A stretch of DNA of 31,663 bases from assembly GCA_045636545.1 (NCBI GenBank), contig JAZTXR010000117.1:1-31663 (forward strand), given 5' to 3'. Source of the DNA: HGM04593 sp045636545. Its GTDB lineage: Bacteria > Bacteroidota > Bacteroidia > Bacteroidales > Bacteroidaceae. The notes beneath the pieces were generated by a model. It worked only from the letters and a program-made list of their open reading frames with translations. It was not told the origin of the DNA and ran no database searches. The position numbers and the translations under genes were made by a program. Below are positions 16,588-24,049 of the stretch, one piece after another. Numbering within the stretch: position 1 is the stretch's first letter; the number at the start of each line of letters is the position of its first letter.

Positions 16588-17922
16588 ATGAAAAAGAGAT
16601 TCTTACTGCTTTCTATCATCACGTTGATGGTGTCGATTATTGTGGCATGTACTCCTGATGATAATTTTCAGGAACCGGCAGGCAATGACCCCGCGAAAGC
16701 CTACGAGGTTACGAGCGACATACAGCTACCTATGAGTCTTTTCCTCATTGGCATCCCCGAGGAGTATGCAGCCTTCAAGGAGCCTTTGGCCGGTGCATTC
16801 ACCCTGCGCGAAAGCGCTCTGAAACAGGCGTTGGGCAACCCCGATATACAGATTGGATTCCGCAAGACAAGCTACAATTACCCCAGTACCGACGTGAATG
16901 GCGAGCCTCTCACCCTTTCGGCTGCAGCATTCTGGTTGGGCTACTTCGCTGATGGTGTATGGAACGACCTCCAGCCCGACAACATCTGCCTGATGGAACA
17001 CTATACCATCACCAGCGATGCCGAGACACCAACCAACGCATTTGCGCTTGAGATGTTCATCACAGGCAATACCCTTACCATTATGCCCGACTATATCGGC
17101 TATGGTGTGACCAAGGATTTGCCTCACCCCTATCTTAACCACGATGTATGTGCCATCAACTCCATCGATGCTTTGACTGCAGGATATGAACTCTTCAAGG
17201 ATAAGGGTGAGTGTGGCATGTCAAATGGTTGGAAACTATATCTTGCCGGTGCTTCACAGGGTGCAGCCAATGCCATTGCCGTACACAAGTGTATGGACAC
17301 TGACCCTGAACTTGCTGCCAAATGGAATTTCGCTTCATCGAACTGCTCGTCAGGCCCATACAGCCCTGTGGCGACTATCGACAAGTATCTCTCCGACGGC
17401 AAGGTGGCATATCCTGTGGTGTTCCCATTGGTGATGAAGACCATGTTCGACTCATATCCTGATATTATGGCCGGTTTTACTGAGGAAATGGCTTATTCGC
17501 AGAACTACCTTGACACCAAAGCCGAGATAGATGCAATGCTCGCAGGCAAGATGCACAACACCGCTGCCATCAACCAGGTGTTTATGGAGAAGGTCAGAAA
17601 GACTGTGGATGCAAATCTTGCCGAGGGCGAGATATACCTCGCCGACATTCTCAGTCCGGCTATGCTTGACAAGGAATCGGCCATCTGCAAGGCTCTTTAT
17701 CGCTGCCTTGAGAAGAATGACCTTACCAAGGGGTGGACACCTGTACATCCAATGAAACTCCACTATTCACCGGCGGATGCAGTTGTTCCCCAAGAGAACT
17801 CACATGCCATCCTTGAAGCATTTGGAGAGGATATTGTCACTCTTGAGCAGTCTTCACTCCCTACCGACCACACTACGACATGCAGTTTGTGGATGGTTGA
17901 ACTCTTCAGCAAAGGCTTTTGA
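16588..17922 (+). CDS. Alpha/beta-hydrolase lipoprotein, secretory-lipase type
   Basis: The product has 444 residues. The signal peptide ends in IVAC, so Cys21 is the likely lipid anchor. The alpha/beta-hydrolase parts are in order: PDYIGYG (167-173), nucleophile elbow GASQG with Ser223, acid Asp397 in SPADAVVP, and His428 in PTDHTTTC. The layout resembles the secretory lipase family (PF03583), also seen in Bacteroidetes as envelope esterases. Substrate unknown. It stands 64 bases after the 5'-nucleotidase remnant and ends the plus-strand run at a strong terminator. Confidence 0.82.
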   Translation: MKKRFLLLSIITLMVSIIVACTPDDNFQEPAGNDPAKAYEVTSDIQLPMSLFLIGIPEEYAAFKEPLAGAFTLRESALKQALGNPDIQIGFRKTSYNYPSTDVNGEPLTLSAAAFWLGYFADGVWNDLQPDNICLMEHYTITSDAETPTNAFALEMFITGNTLTIMPDYIGYGVTKDLPHPYLNHDVCAINSIDALTAGYELFKDKGECGMSNGWKLYLAGASQGAANAIAVHKCMDTDPELAAKWNFASSNCSSGPYSPVATIDKYLSDGKVAYPVVFPLVMKTMFDSYPDIMAGFTEEMAYSQNYLDTKAEIDAMLAGKMHNTAAINQVFMEKVRKTVDANLAEGEIYLADILSPAMLDKESAICKALYRCLEKNDLTKGWTPVHPMKLHYSPADAVVPQENSHAILEAFGEDIVTLEQSSLPTDHTTTCSLWMVELFSKGF

Positions 17923-17940
17923 TAATATGTGGATATGTTA

Positions 17941-17988
17941 AACAATTATGCTCTGCGAACAAAATGTTTGCAGAGCATAATTGTTTTT
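17941..17988. terminator. Terminator between lipase gene and rnhB
   Basis: AACAATTATGCTCTGCGAAC (17941-17960) pairs with GTTTGCAGAGCATAATTGTT (17966-17985) with one G-T pair. Three further T follow, giving five in a row on the plus strand. It serves both convergent transcripts; the T-run favours the plus strand. Confidence 0.85.
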
Positions 17989-18006
17989 AGGCTTGTGGAT
18001 ATATTC

Positions 18007-18618
18007 TTACTCAAACGACAGTTCCAGCTGCTTCGGTTCTTCGCCCAGGAGGTTGAATGACATTCTGTGATAGGGGGTTGTGCCGTACTCGCGGATGGCG
18101 GCGCGGTGCTTGGCTGTGGGATAGCCTTTGTTGCTCTGCCAATCGTACATGGGGTACTCCTGTGCCAGGCGCATCATATAGTCGTCGCGGTAGGTCTTTG
18201 CAAGGATTGATGCGGCAGCAATGCTCATGAATGTGGCATCGCCCTTTACAACGGTGTTGTGTGTTATGCCGGGGTAGGGGGTGAACTTGTTCCCGTCAAT
18301 AAGCAGGTGCTGTGGTCGCACTTTCAGGCCATCGACGGCGCGGTGCATGGCAAGGATTGATGCACGCAGGATGTTGATTTTGTCAATCTCGGCAGCTGTG
18401 ACAATGCCTACTGCCCACGCAACGGCTTCGCGTTCAATGACCTCGCGCAGCTGGTAGCGCTGCGCCTCGGTAAGCTGCTTCGAGTCGTTCAGCAACCCGT
18501 TGTTGAAGTCGGGTGGCAGAATGACTGCTGCGGCATATACATCGCCGGCAAGGCACCCGCGGCCGGCTTCGTCGCAACCGGCTTCAATTACTCCTTCTGT
18601 CTGGCAGGGTTTAAGCAT
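18007..18618 (-). CDS. rnhB: Ribonuclease HII
   Basis: RNase HII cuts the RNA strand of RNA-DNA hybrids and starts removal of single ribonucleotides from DNA. At 203 residues the size is normal. The metal ligands are in place: Asp16 and Glu17 in the CDEAGRGCLAGDV motif, Asp108 in LLIDGN, and an Asp in the YRDDYM stretch near 145. KGDATFMSIAAASILAKTYRD (about 125-145) is the other family signature. Its ATG shares one base with the sufS stop (TGATG), so translation is coupled and it is last in the operon. Genes after sufS vary between genomes, so this link may be local. Confidence 0.95.
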   Translation of the reverse strand: MLKPCQTEGVIEAGCDEAGRGCLAGDVYAAAVILPPDFNNGLLNDSKQLTEAQRYQLREVIEREAVAWAVGIVTAAEIDKINILRASILAMHRAVDGLKVRPQHLLIDGNKFTPYPGITHNTVVKGDATFMSIAAASILAKTYRDDYMMRLAQEYPMYDWQSNKGYPTAKHRAAIREYGTTPYHRMSFNLLGEEPKQLELSFE

Positions 18619-19829
18619 CAGGCAAACATTTTTATGGCTCTTTCAATGCCTTTTATGAGTGAATCAACCTCCTCTTTTGTGTTGTATGCCGCAAACGATG
18701 CGCGCACGGTGCCAGGGATGCCAAGAGCCTCGATGAGTGGCTGGGCGCAGTGGTGACCGGTGCGTATCGCAATGCCAAGGTGGTCAAGGATTGTTCCCAT
18801 GTCGGCAGGGTGTATGTCGCCCACAAGGAACGATATTGCCGAGCCGTCGGGCTTGCCGAATATCCGTATGCCATGCAGCAGACGTAACTGCTCAAGGGCG
18901 TATTGTGTGAGGCTGTGCTCGTGGGCGGCAATGTTGTCAATGCCGATGTTCTCCACCCACTCGAGTGCCTTGCCAAGCGCAATGGCTCCGATGTAGTCGG
19001 GGGTGCCGGCCTCGAACTTGTATGGCAGTCCGTTGTATGTGGTCTTTTCAAAGCGCACGGTCTTTATCATTTCGCCGCCGCCATGGTAGGGCTGCATCTT
19101 GTTCAGCCACTTCTCCTTGCCATAGAGCACGCCGATGCCCGTGGGGGCATATACCTTGTGTCCGCTGAAAGCAAAGAAATCGGCATCGAACTCCTGTACA
19201 TCTGTTTTAATGTGAGGTGTGCTCTGTGCTCCGTCAATGAGCACTGGGATGCCGTGGCTGTGGGCGATGTCAATAATCTCCTTTACGGGGTTGGTGATGC
19301 CAAGCACGTTCGATACGTGTGTCACACTTACAAGGCGGGTGCGTCCGTTGATAAGCCCCTTGTATGCCTCGATGTCGAGCGTGCAGTCATCCTTCATTGG
19401 AATTACACGCAGTGCAATGCCTTTGCTCTCGCGCAGCATCTGCCAGGGCACAATGTTGCTGTGGTGCTCCATTGTGGAGATTATTACCTCGTCGCCCTCT
19501 TTCAGGAATGTGCCGCCGAACGATGATGCCACAAGATTTATGCTCTCGGTTGTGCCGCGTGTGAAGATGACCTCGTGGCTGTGCTTTGCACCGATGAAAC
19601 GACGTACTGTCTCACGCGCATTCTCCATTGCCGTGGTGCAGACCTGTGAAAGGTGGTGTACACCACGGTGAACATTTGCATTTGTTGTGCAGTATATTTC
19701 ACTGATGGTGTCGATGACACAGCGCGGCTTCTGTGTGGTGGCCGCGTTGTCCAGGTACACGAGCGGTTTGCCGTGTACTCTCTGCTCCAGAATGGGGAAT
19801 TGTCCTCGTATGTCGTCTATGTTGTACAT
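18618..19829 (-). CDS. sufS: Cysteine desulfurase SufS
   Basis: SufS is a PLP enzyme that takes sulfur from cysteine as a persulfide and supplies it to the SufBCD scaffold. The 403-residue protein shows YLDNAATTQKP at the N-terminus, TMEHHSNIVPW near 119-129, the PLP lysine Lys225 in FSGHKVYAPTG, and the persulfide cysteine Cys361 in RTGHHCAQP, close to the positions in E. coli SufS. It is a group II (SufS/CsdA) type. No SufE or SufU partner gene is in the window. It is separated from sufD by 129 bases holding a palindromic repeat, unlike the tight spacing in the rest of the operon. Confidence 0.96.
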   Translation of the reverse strand: MYNIDDIRGQFPILEQRVHGKPLVYLDNAATTQKPRCVIDTISEIYCTTNANVHRGVHHLSQVCTTAMENARETVRRFIGAKHSHEVIFTRGTTESINLVASSFGGTFLKEGDEVIISTMEHHSNIVPWQMLRESKGIALRVIPMKDDCTLDIEAYKGLINGRTRLVSVTHVSNVLGITNPVKEIIDIAHSHGIPVLIDGAQSTPHIKTDVQEFDADFFAFSGHKVYAPTGIGVLYGKEKWLNKMQPYHGGGEMIKTVRFEKTTYNGLPYKFEAGTPDYIGAIALGKALEWVENIGIDNIAAHEHSLTQYALEQLRLLHGIRIFGKPDGSAISFLVGDIHPADMGTILDHLGIAIRTGHHCAQPLIEALGIPGTVRASFAAYNTKEEVDSLIKGIERAIKMFA

Positions 19830-19877
19830 TGCAGTGTTGTTCTTCTATTATTGTGGTTGAGCCAAAACTTCATGGTT

Positions 19878-19946
19878 GTCATATCGAACGTATGTGAGAT
19901 ATCTCAATGTCGTTTTATAGATTCCTCACACAAGGTTCGGAATGAC
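19878..19946. repeat. Imperfect palindromic repeat, copy 3, inside the suf operon
   Basis: Left arm GTCATATCGAACGTATGTGA-GATATCT (19878-19904) and right arm AGATTCCTCACACAAGGTTC-GGAATGAC (19919-19946) are near reverse complements around a 14-base centre. The right arm is identical over 27 bases to that at 3210-3236. It lies between sufD and sufS, where the message should read through it. Confidence 0.8.
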
Positions 19947-19958
19947 AAAGCAACCGGA

Positions 19959-21302
19959 TTATTTACACAGGTTGCAGCCTTTGCATTTGCCAAGTTCGCC
20001 GCGGAAACGCTTCTCGACGAGAATGTGCAGGCGCTCCTTTAGCGGAACTATCTCTATGTTCTCAATGACTTCGCCGGCAAAGGCATACATCAGCAGGTGG
20101 CGTGCTTCGTCGGCCGGGATACCTCGCTGCTGCATGTAGAAGAGCGCGTTCTCGTCCAGCTGTCCCACGGTTGAGCCGTGGCTGCACTTCACATCGTCGG
20201 CATAGATTTCCAGTTGCGGCTGTGCATACATGTGCGCACATGTGGTGAGGCACAGGTTGCGGTTGGTCTGCTGCGAGACTGTGCGCTGTGCATCGGGGTG
20301 AATGTGCATCTTGCCGGCAAAGACACCGGTCGATGACTCGTCGAGTATGTATTTGTAGAGCTCGCTGCTGGTGCAGTCGGGCACGCGGTGCTCAACGAGC
20401 GTGTGGTTGTCTATGTGCTGTGTCCTGTCACCTATGGCAAGGCCGTTGATGCTTGTATCTGCTCCGCGGCCACCAAGCGCGACATTCGCGCTGTTGCGTG
20501 TGAAGCCGTTGGTGAGTGTCACGCAGCAGTGGTTGAAGTGGCTGTCGGCCTGCTGGTCGACAAAGAGCGATGCCGCGCGGGTGTTGCCGGTTGCAGTCTC
20601 CTCTATGTCATATATGTTGAGCGAAGCGCCCGCACCTACAAACACCTCGGTTACGAGTGTCGAGAGCGACTGCTTCTCCTGTGACGAGTGGTCGCACAAA
20701 AGGATATTTGCCTTGCTGTTCTCTTCAAGGATTATGAGTATGCGGCGGTTGAGCAGCATTTCAACGTTTGCCTGTATGAGCGATACAATCTGTATAGTCT
20801 CCTCAACAACCGTGCCTTGCGGGACGTAGAGCACCACACCGTCCTGTGCAAACATCGTGTTGAACTGTGTTATGCTGTCGCCATCGGCCGCAAGGCGGTT
20901 ATAGTATTTCCCGAGCAGGGCAGGGTGGCTTGCAGCTATGGCATTAAGGCTGCCAAGGAGTACTCCCTGTGGCAACTCGCGGCTGTGGCCTGCTGAAGGG
21001 CTGTAGCTGTCATTGACAATATATACCCTGTGCGACTTCAGGTTTGGTACGTCGCAGTGGAAGATGGTGCCGGCATTGACATTGGCTTGGGTACGTTTAA
21101 GGTTCATTCCATAGTCGATGCCGAACAGCTTGGCAATGGGTGTGTTGAGCCATGCCTCCTCCTTGCGTGTGGGGAAGCCTGCCTCCGCAAAACGCTCAAA
21201 AGCCGCCTGGCGCTTGCAGTTGAGCAGTGCTGCACAGGTGCTGTCAATGAGTTCCCTGTTCTGCTTGAACAGGGAGATGTATTCCTGTTCGTTACCCATC
21301 AT
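19959..21302 (-). CDS. sufD: Fe-S cluster assembly scaffold protein SufD
   Basis: SufD pairs with SufB on top of the SufC ATPase dimer to build clusters. The 447-residue protein shows the N-terminal helical part (RKEEAWLNTPIAKL near 46-59), the beta-helix core, and the C-terminal signature DVKCSHGSTVGQLDENALFY. The His in CSHG corresponds to the histidine essential in E. coli SufD. The last residues, GKCKGCNLCK, form a CxxCxxC tail that is not part of the core fold. The start overlaps the sufC stop by 4 bases (ATGA); an adjacent second ATG is equally possible. Confidence 0.94.
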   Translation of the reverse strand: MMGNEQEYISLFKQNRELIDSTCAALLNCKRQAAFERFAEAGFPTRKEEAWLNTPIAKLFGIDYGMNLKRTQANVNAGTIFHCDVPNLKSHRVYIVNDSYSPSAGHSRELPQGVLLGSLNAIAASHPALLGKYYNRLAADGDSITQFNTMFAQDGVVLYVPQGTVVEETIQIVSLIQANVEMLLNRRILIILEENSKANILLCDHSSQEKQSLSTLVTEVFVGAGASLNIYDIEETATGNTRAASLFVDQQADSHFNHCCVTLTNGFTRNSANVALGGRGADTSINGLAIGDRTQHIDNHTLVEHRVPDCTSSELYKYILDESSTGVFAGKMHIHPDAQRTVSQQTNRNLCLTTCAHMYAQPQLEIYADDVKCSHGSTVGQLDENALFYMQQRGIPADEARHLLMYAFAGEVIENIEIVPLKERLHILVEKRFRGELGKCKGCNLCK

Positions 21303-22057
21303 TGGTTCTCGTTTTTAATCCAGTCATATCCGCGCTCCTCAAGCTCCTGTACAAGTTCGGGACCGGCGGTCTTTACTATGCGGCCGTTGTAGAGAACGTG
21401 TACGATATCGGGCTTGATGTAGTCGAGCAGTCTCTGGTAGTGGGTGATGACTATGCTCGATGTGTCGGGGCGTTTCAGCTTGTTCACACCCTCGGCAACA
21501 ATGCGCAGTGCATCTATGTCGAGTCCCGAGTCGGTCTCGTCGAGTATGCTCAATGTCGGCTCAAGCATTGCCATCTGGAATATCTCGTTACGTTTCTTCT
21601 CGCCACCGCTGAAGCCTTCGTTCACCGAACGGTTCGCGAGCTTGCTCTCAAGGTTCACAAGCGCACGTTTCTCGCGCATGAGCTTCAGGAAATCGCTTGC
21701 GCCCATTGGCTCCTGCTGCAGGTACTCGCGCTTTGCATTGATGGCTGCGCGCATGAAGTTGGTGATGCTCACGCCCGGGATTTCCACAGGGTACTGGAAC
21801 GAGAGGAAAAGACCCTCGTGGCTGCGTTCCTCGGGCGACAGCTCGAGCAGGTTCTTGCCTTTGTAGATTATTTCGCCCTCGGTGACGGTGTATGCGGGGT
21901 GTCCCACAAGCACGTTGCTCAGAGTGCTCTTGCCCGAGCCGTTGGGCCCCATTATGGCATGCACCTCGCCCGCCTTTATGGTGAGGTCTATTCCTTTAAG
22001 TATCTCTTTGCCATCGATGGTGGCATGAAGGTTCTTTATTTCAAGTAAATTTTCCAT
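21299..22057 (-). CDS. sufC: Fe-S cluster assembly ATPase SufC
   Basis: SufC is the ABC-type ATPase that drives conformational change in the SufBCD scaffold; it is not a transporter. In 252 residues it has Walker A GPNGSGKST (37-45), the Q-loop SFQYP near 86-90, the signature FSGGEKKR (149-156), Walker B with catalytic Glu in LSILDETDSGLD (169-180), and the His of VITHYQR. It lies 16 bases after sufB and overlaps sufD by 4 bases. Confidence 0.97.
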   Translation of the reverse strand: MENLLEIKNLHATIDGKEILKGIDLTIKAGEVHAIMGPNGSGKSTLSNVLVGHPAYTVTEGEIIYKGKNLLELSPEERSHEGLFLSFQYPVEIPGVSITNFMRAAINAKREYLQQEPMGASDFLKLMREKRALVNLESKLANRSVNEGFSGGEKKRNEIFQMAMLEPTLSILDETDSGLDIDALRIVAEGVNKLKRPDTSSIVITHYQRLLDYIKPDIVHVLYNGRIVKTAGPELVQELEERGYDWIKNENQ

Positions 22058-22073
22058 AATACTCGTTTATTTA

Positions 22074-23519
22074 TCATCCTACTGCTCCTTCGAGTGATAC
22101 GCTCAACAGCTTCTGTGCCTCTACGGCAAACTCCATGGGTAACTTGTTGAGCACCTCGCGTGCATAGCCGTTGACAATGAGTCCGATGGCCTCCTCGGTT
22201 CCTATGCCTCGCTGGTTGCAGTAGAAGAGCTGGTCTTCGGATATCTTTGATGTCGTGGCCTCGTGTTCCACTATGGCGCTGTTGTTGTGTATGTCCATAT
22301 ACGGGAATGTGTGTGCGCCGCACTTGTCGCCGAGCAGCAGCGAGTCGCACTGGCTGTAGTTACGGGCACCATCGGCATTCTTGCTCACACGCACCAGGCC
22401 TCGGTATGAATTCTGGCTCTTGCCGGCCGATATTCCCTTGCTGATGATGGTGCTCCTGGTGTTCTTGCCAAGGTGTATCATCTTTGTACCGGTGTCGGCC
22501 TGCTGATAGTTGTTGGTGAGTGCCACAGAATAGAACTCGCCCTGTGAATTGTCGCCGCGCAGAATGCAGCTGGGGTATTTCCAGGTGATGGCCGAGCCGG
22601 TCTCAACCTGTGTCCACGAGAGCTTGCTGTTATTGCCACGGCAGTCGCCACGCTTGGTGACGAAGTTATAGACACCGCCCTTGCCCTGGGCATCGCCGGG
22701 GTACCAGTTCTGCACGGTGCTGTATTTTACCTCGGCATTCTCGTTCACCACAATCTCCACAATGGCCGCATGCAGCTGGTTCTCGTCGCGCATGGGGGCT
22801 GTGCAGCCCTCGAGGTACGATACGTAGCTGTCGTCATCGGCAATGATGAGTGTGCGCTCGAACTGTCCTGTGTTTGCCGCGTTGATGCGGAAATAGGTCG
22901 ACAGTTCACGCGGGCAACGCACTCCCTTGGGGATGTACACGAACGAACCGTCACTGAACACGGCGGTGTTCAATGCCGCAAAGAAATTGTCGCGGTAGTT
23001 GACAACCGTGCCAAGATATTGGCGCACCAGCTCCGGGTGCTCCTGTATGGCCTCGCCCATTGAACTGAAAATGATGCCTTTCTCCTTGAGCTCCTCCTTG
23101 AAGGTGGTCTTTACCGACACTGAGTCCATTACGGCATCAACTGCCGTTCCGCTGAGCGCAAGGCGCTCCTCAAGGGGAATGCCAAGCTTCTCGAATGTCT
23201 TCATCAACTCGGGGTCAATCTCCTTGTTCTTGTTCTCCTTGCTCTTTTTCAAGGGGTCGGCATAATATGATATCGCCTGATAGTCGATAGGGGGGATATC
23301 AAGGTGAGCCCACTGCGGCATCTCCAAAGTGAGCCAGTGCCTGTAGGCTGTCAGGCGCAACTCGAGCATCCACTCTGGCTCATTCTTCTTGTCCGATATG
23401 AGCCTGATGGTCTCCTCGTTGAGCCCGCGCTCTATTATCTCTGTCTTTATCTTGCTGACGAAACCGAATTCGTAGGCCTTGTCGGCAATTTTTTTCAGTA
23501 TGTTGTTCTTTTTTTTCAT
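22074..23519 (-). CDS. sufB: Fe-S cluster assembly scaffold protein SufB
   Basis: SufB is the main scaffold subunit on which Fe-S clusters form. The 481-residue protein carries the family stretches PEWMLELRLTAYRHW (about 48-62), VYIPKGVRCPRELSTYFRIN, the LLGDKCGAHTFPYMDIHNNS region and VEHEATTSKISEDQLFYCNQ with Cys434 near the C-terminus. Length matches the family (about 480-495). It is the first suf gene, 9 bases after cvpA, so iron-sulfur assembly here depends on the rimP-nusA-infB message unless an internal promoter exists; none is evident at the cvpA-sufB joint. Confidence 0.97.
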   Translation of the reverse strand: MKKKNNILKKIADKAYEFGFVSKIKTEIIERGLNEETIRLISDKKNEPEWMLELRLTAYRHWLTLEMPQWAHLDIPPIDYQAISYYADPLKKSKENKNKEIDPELMKTFEKLGIPLEERLALSGTAVDAVMDSVSVKTTFKEELKEKGIIFSSMGEAIQEHPELVRQYLGTVVNYRDNFFAALNTAVFSDGSFVYIPKGVRCPRELSTYFRINAANTGQFERTLIIADDDSYVSYLEGCTAPMRDENQLHAAIVEIVVNENAEVKYSTVQNWYPGDAQGKGGVYNFVTKRGDCRGNNSKLSWTQVETGSAITWKYPSCILRGDNSQGEFYSVALTNNYQQADTGTKMIHLGKNTRSTIISKGISAGKSQNSYRGLVRVSKNADGARNYSQCDSLLLGDKCGAHTFPYMDIHNNSAIVEHEATTSKISEDQLFYCNQRGIGTEEAIGLIVNGYAREVLNKLPMEFAVEAQKLLSVSLEGAVG

Positions 23520-23528
23520 CTATTCTCC

Positions 23529-24026
23529 TCAATCTATCTTTATATCAACTTTCTTCGCCTCATCGATGATTAAAAAAGTAACTTCGGCAACCTTTTCATA
23601 TAACAATGATTCGTTCTGTGCGGTTTTGCCGGTAATCTTGTTGTCGGGTGCTATGCCCTGGCTGATGTTCACTGCCATAACTACAATGCACATTGCAATT
23701 ACCACCGAGAAGATTGCGCCCAGCACCCTGTCGAGCCAACCTAAAAGAATAGCCTTGAGCAACCACTTCAGGATTATTCCCAAAAGGTTGATAACCAATG
23801 CGGTGGCGGCAAAGATTGCCAGGAATCCCAGTATGGCGCACACCAGGCTTTCCCATCCGGTGAACTCACGTATCCATTCCGATGCCTTCGGGTAGAAAAG
23901 TGTAGCCTGGAGCAGGCCTATGAAAATGCCTGCTCCAAAGCTCAACTGTTTGACAAGTCCCGATATCAGTCCGAACAGTGCACCTATCCCGACTGCTACC
24001 AAAAGGATAATATCAAGTGTGTTCAT
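23529..24026 (-). CDS. CvpA family inner-membrane protein
   Basis: The product has 165 residues with four hydrophobic segments: near 4-23 (LDIILLVAVGIGALFGLISG), 29-47, 61-87 (LVCAILGFLAIFAATALVIN) and 99-122 (WLDRVLGAIFSVVIAMCIVV). The N-terminal D-ILL...-GxxxGxxxGL-x-Q pattern and WLDRxLGxxF are CvpA-family marks. CvpA was named for colicin V production in E. coli; its general role is unclear. It sits between infB (23 bases) and sufB (9 bases), a position I know from other Bacteroidales. Confidence 0.88.
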   Translation of the reverse strand: MNTLDIILLVAVGIGALFGLISGLVKQLSFGAGIFIGLLQATLFYPKASEWIREFTGWESLVCAILGFLAIFAATALVINLLGIILKWLLKAILLGWLDRVLGAIFSVVIAMCIVVMAVNISQGIAPDNKITGKTAQNESLLYEKVAEVTFLIIDEAKKVDIKID

Positions 24027-24049
24027 AGTATCTTTTAATTAAGGGTCTA

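Noticed and set aside
21302..22048. Plus-strand frame of 248 residues opposite sufC
   Set aside because: Exact antisense of a well-supported ABC ATPase gene, with no motif of its own.
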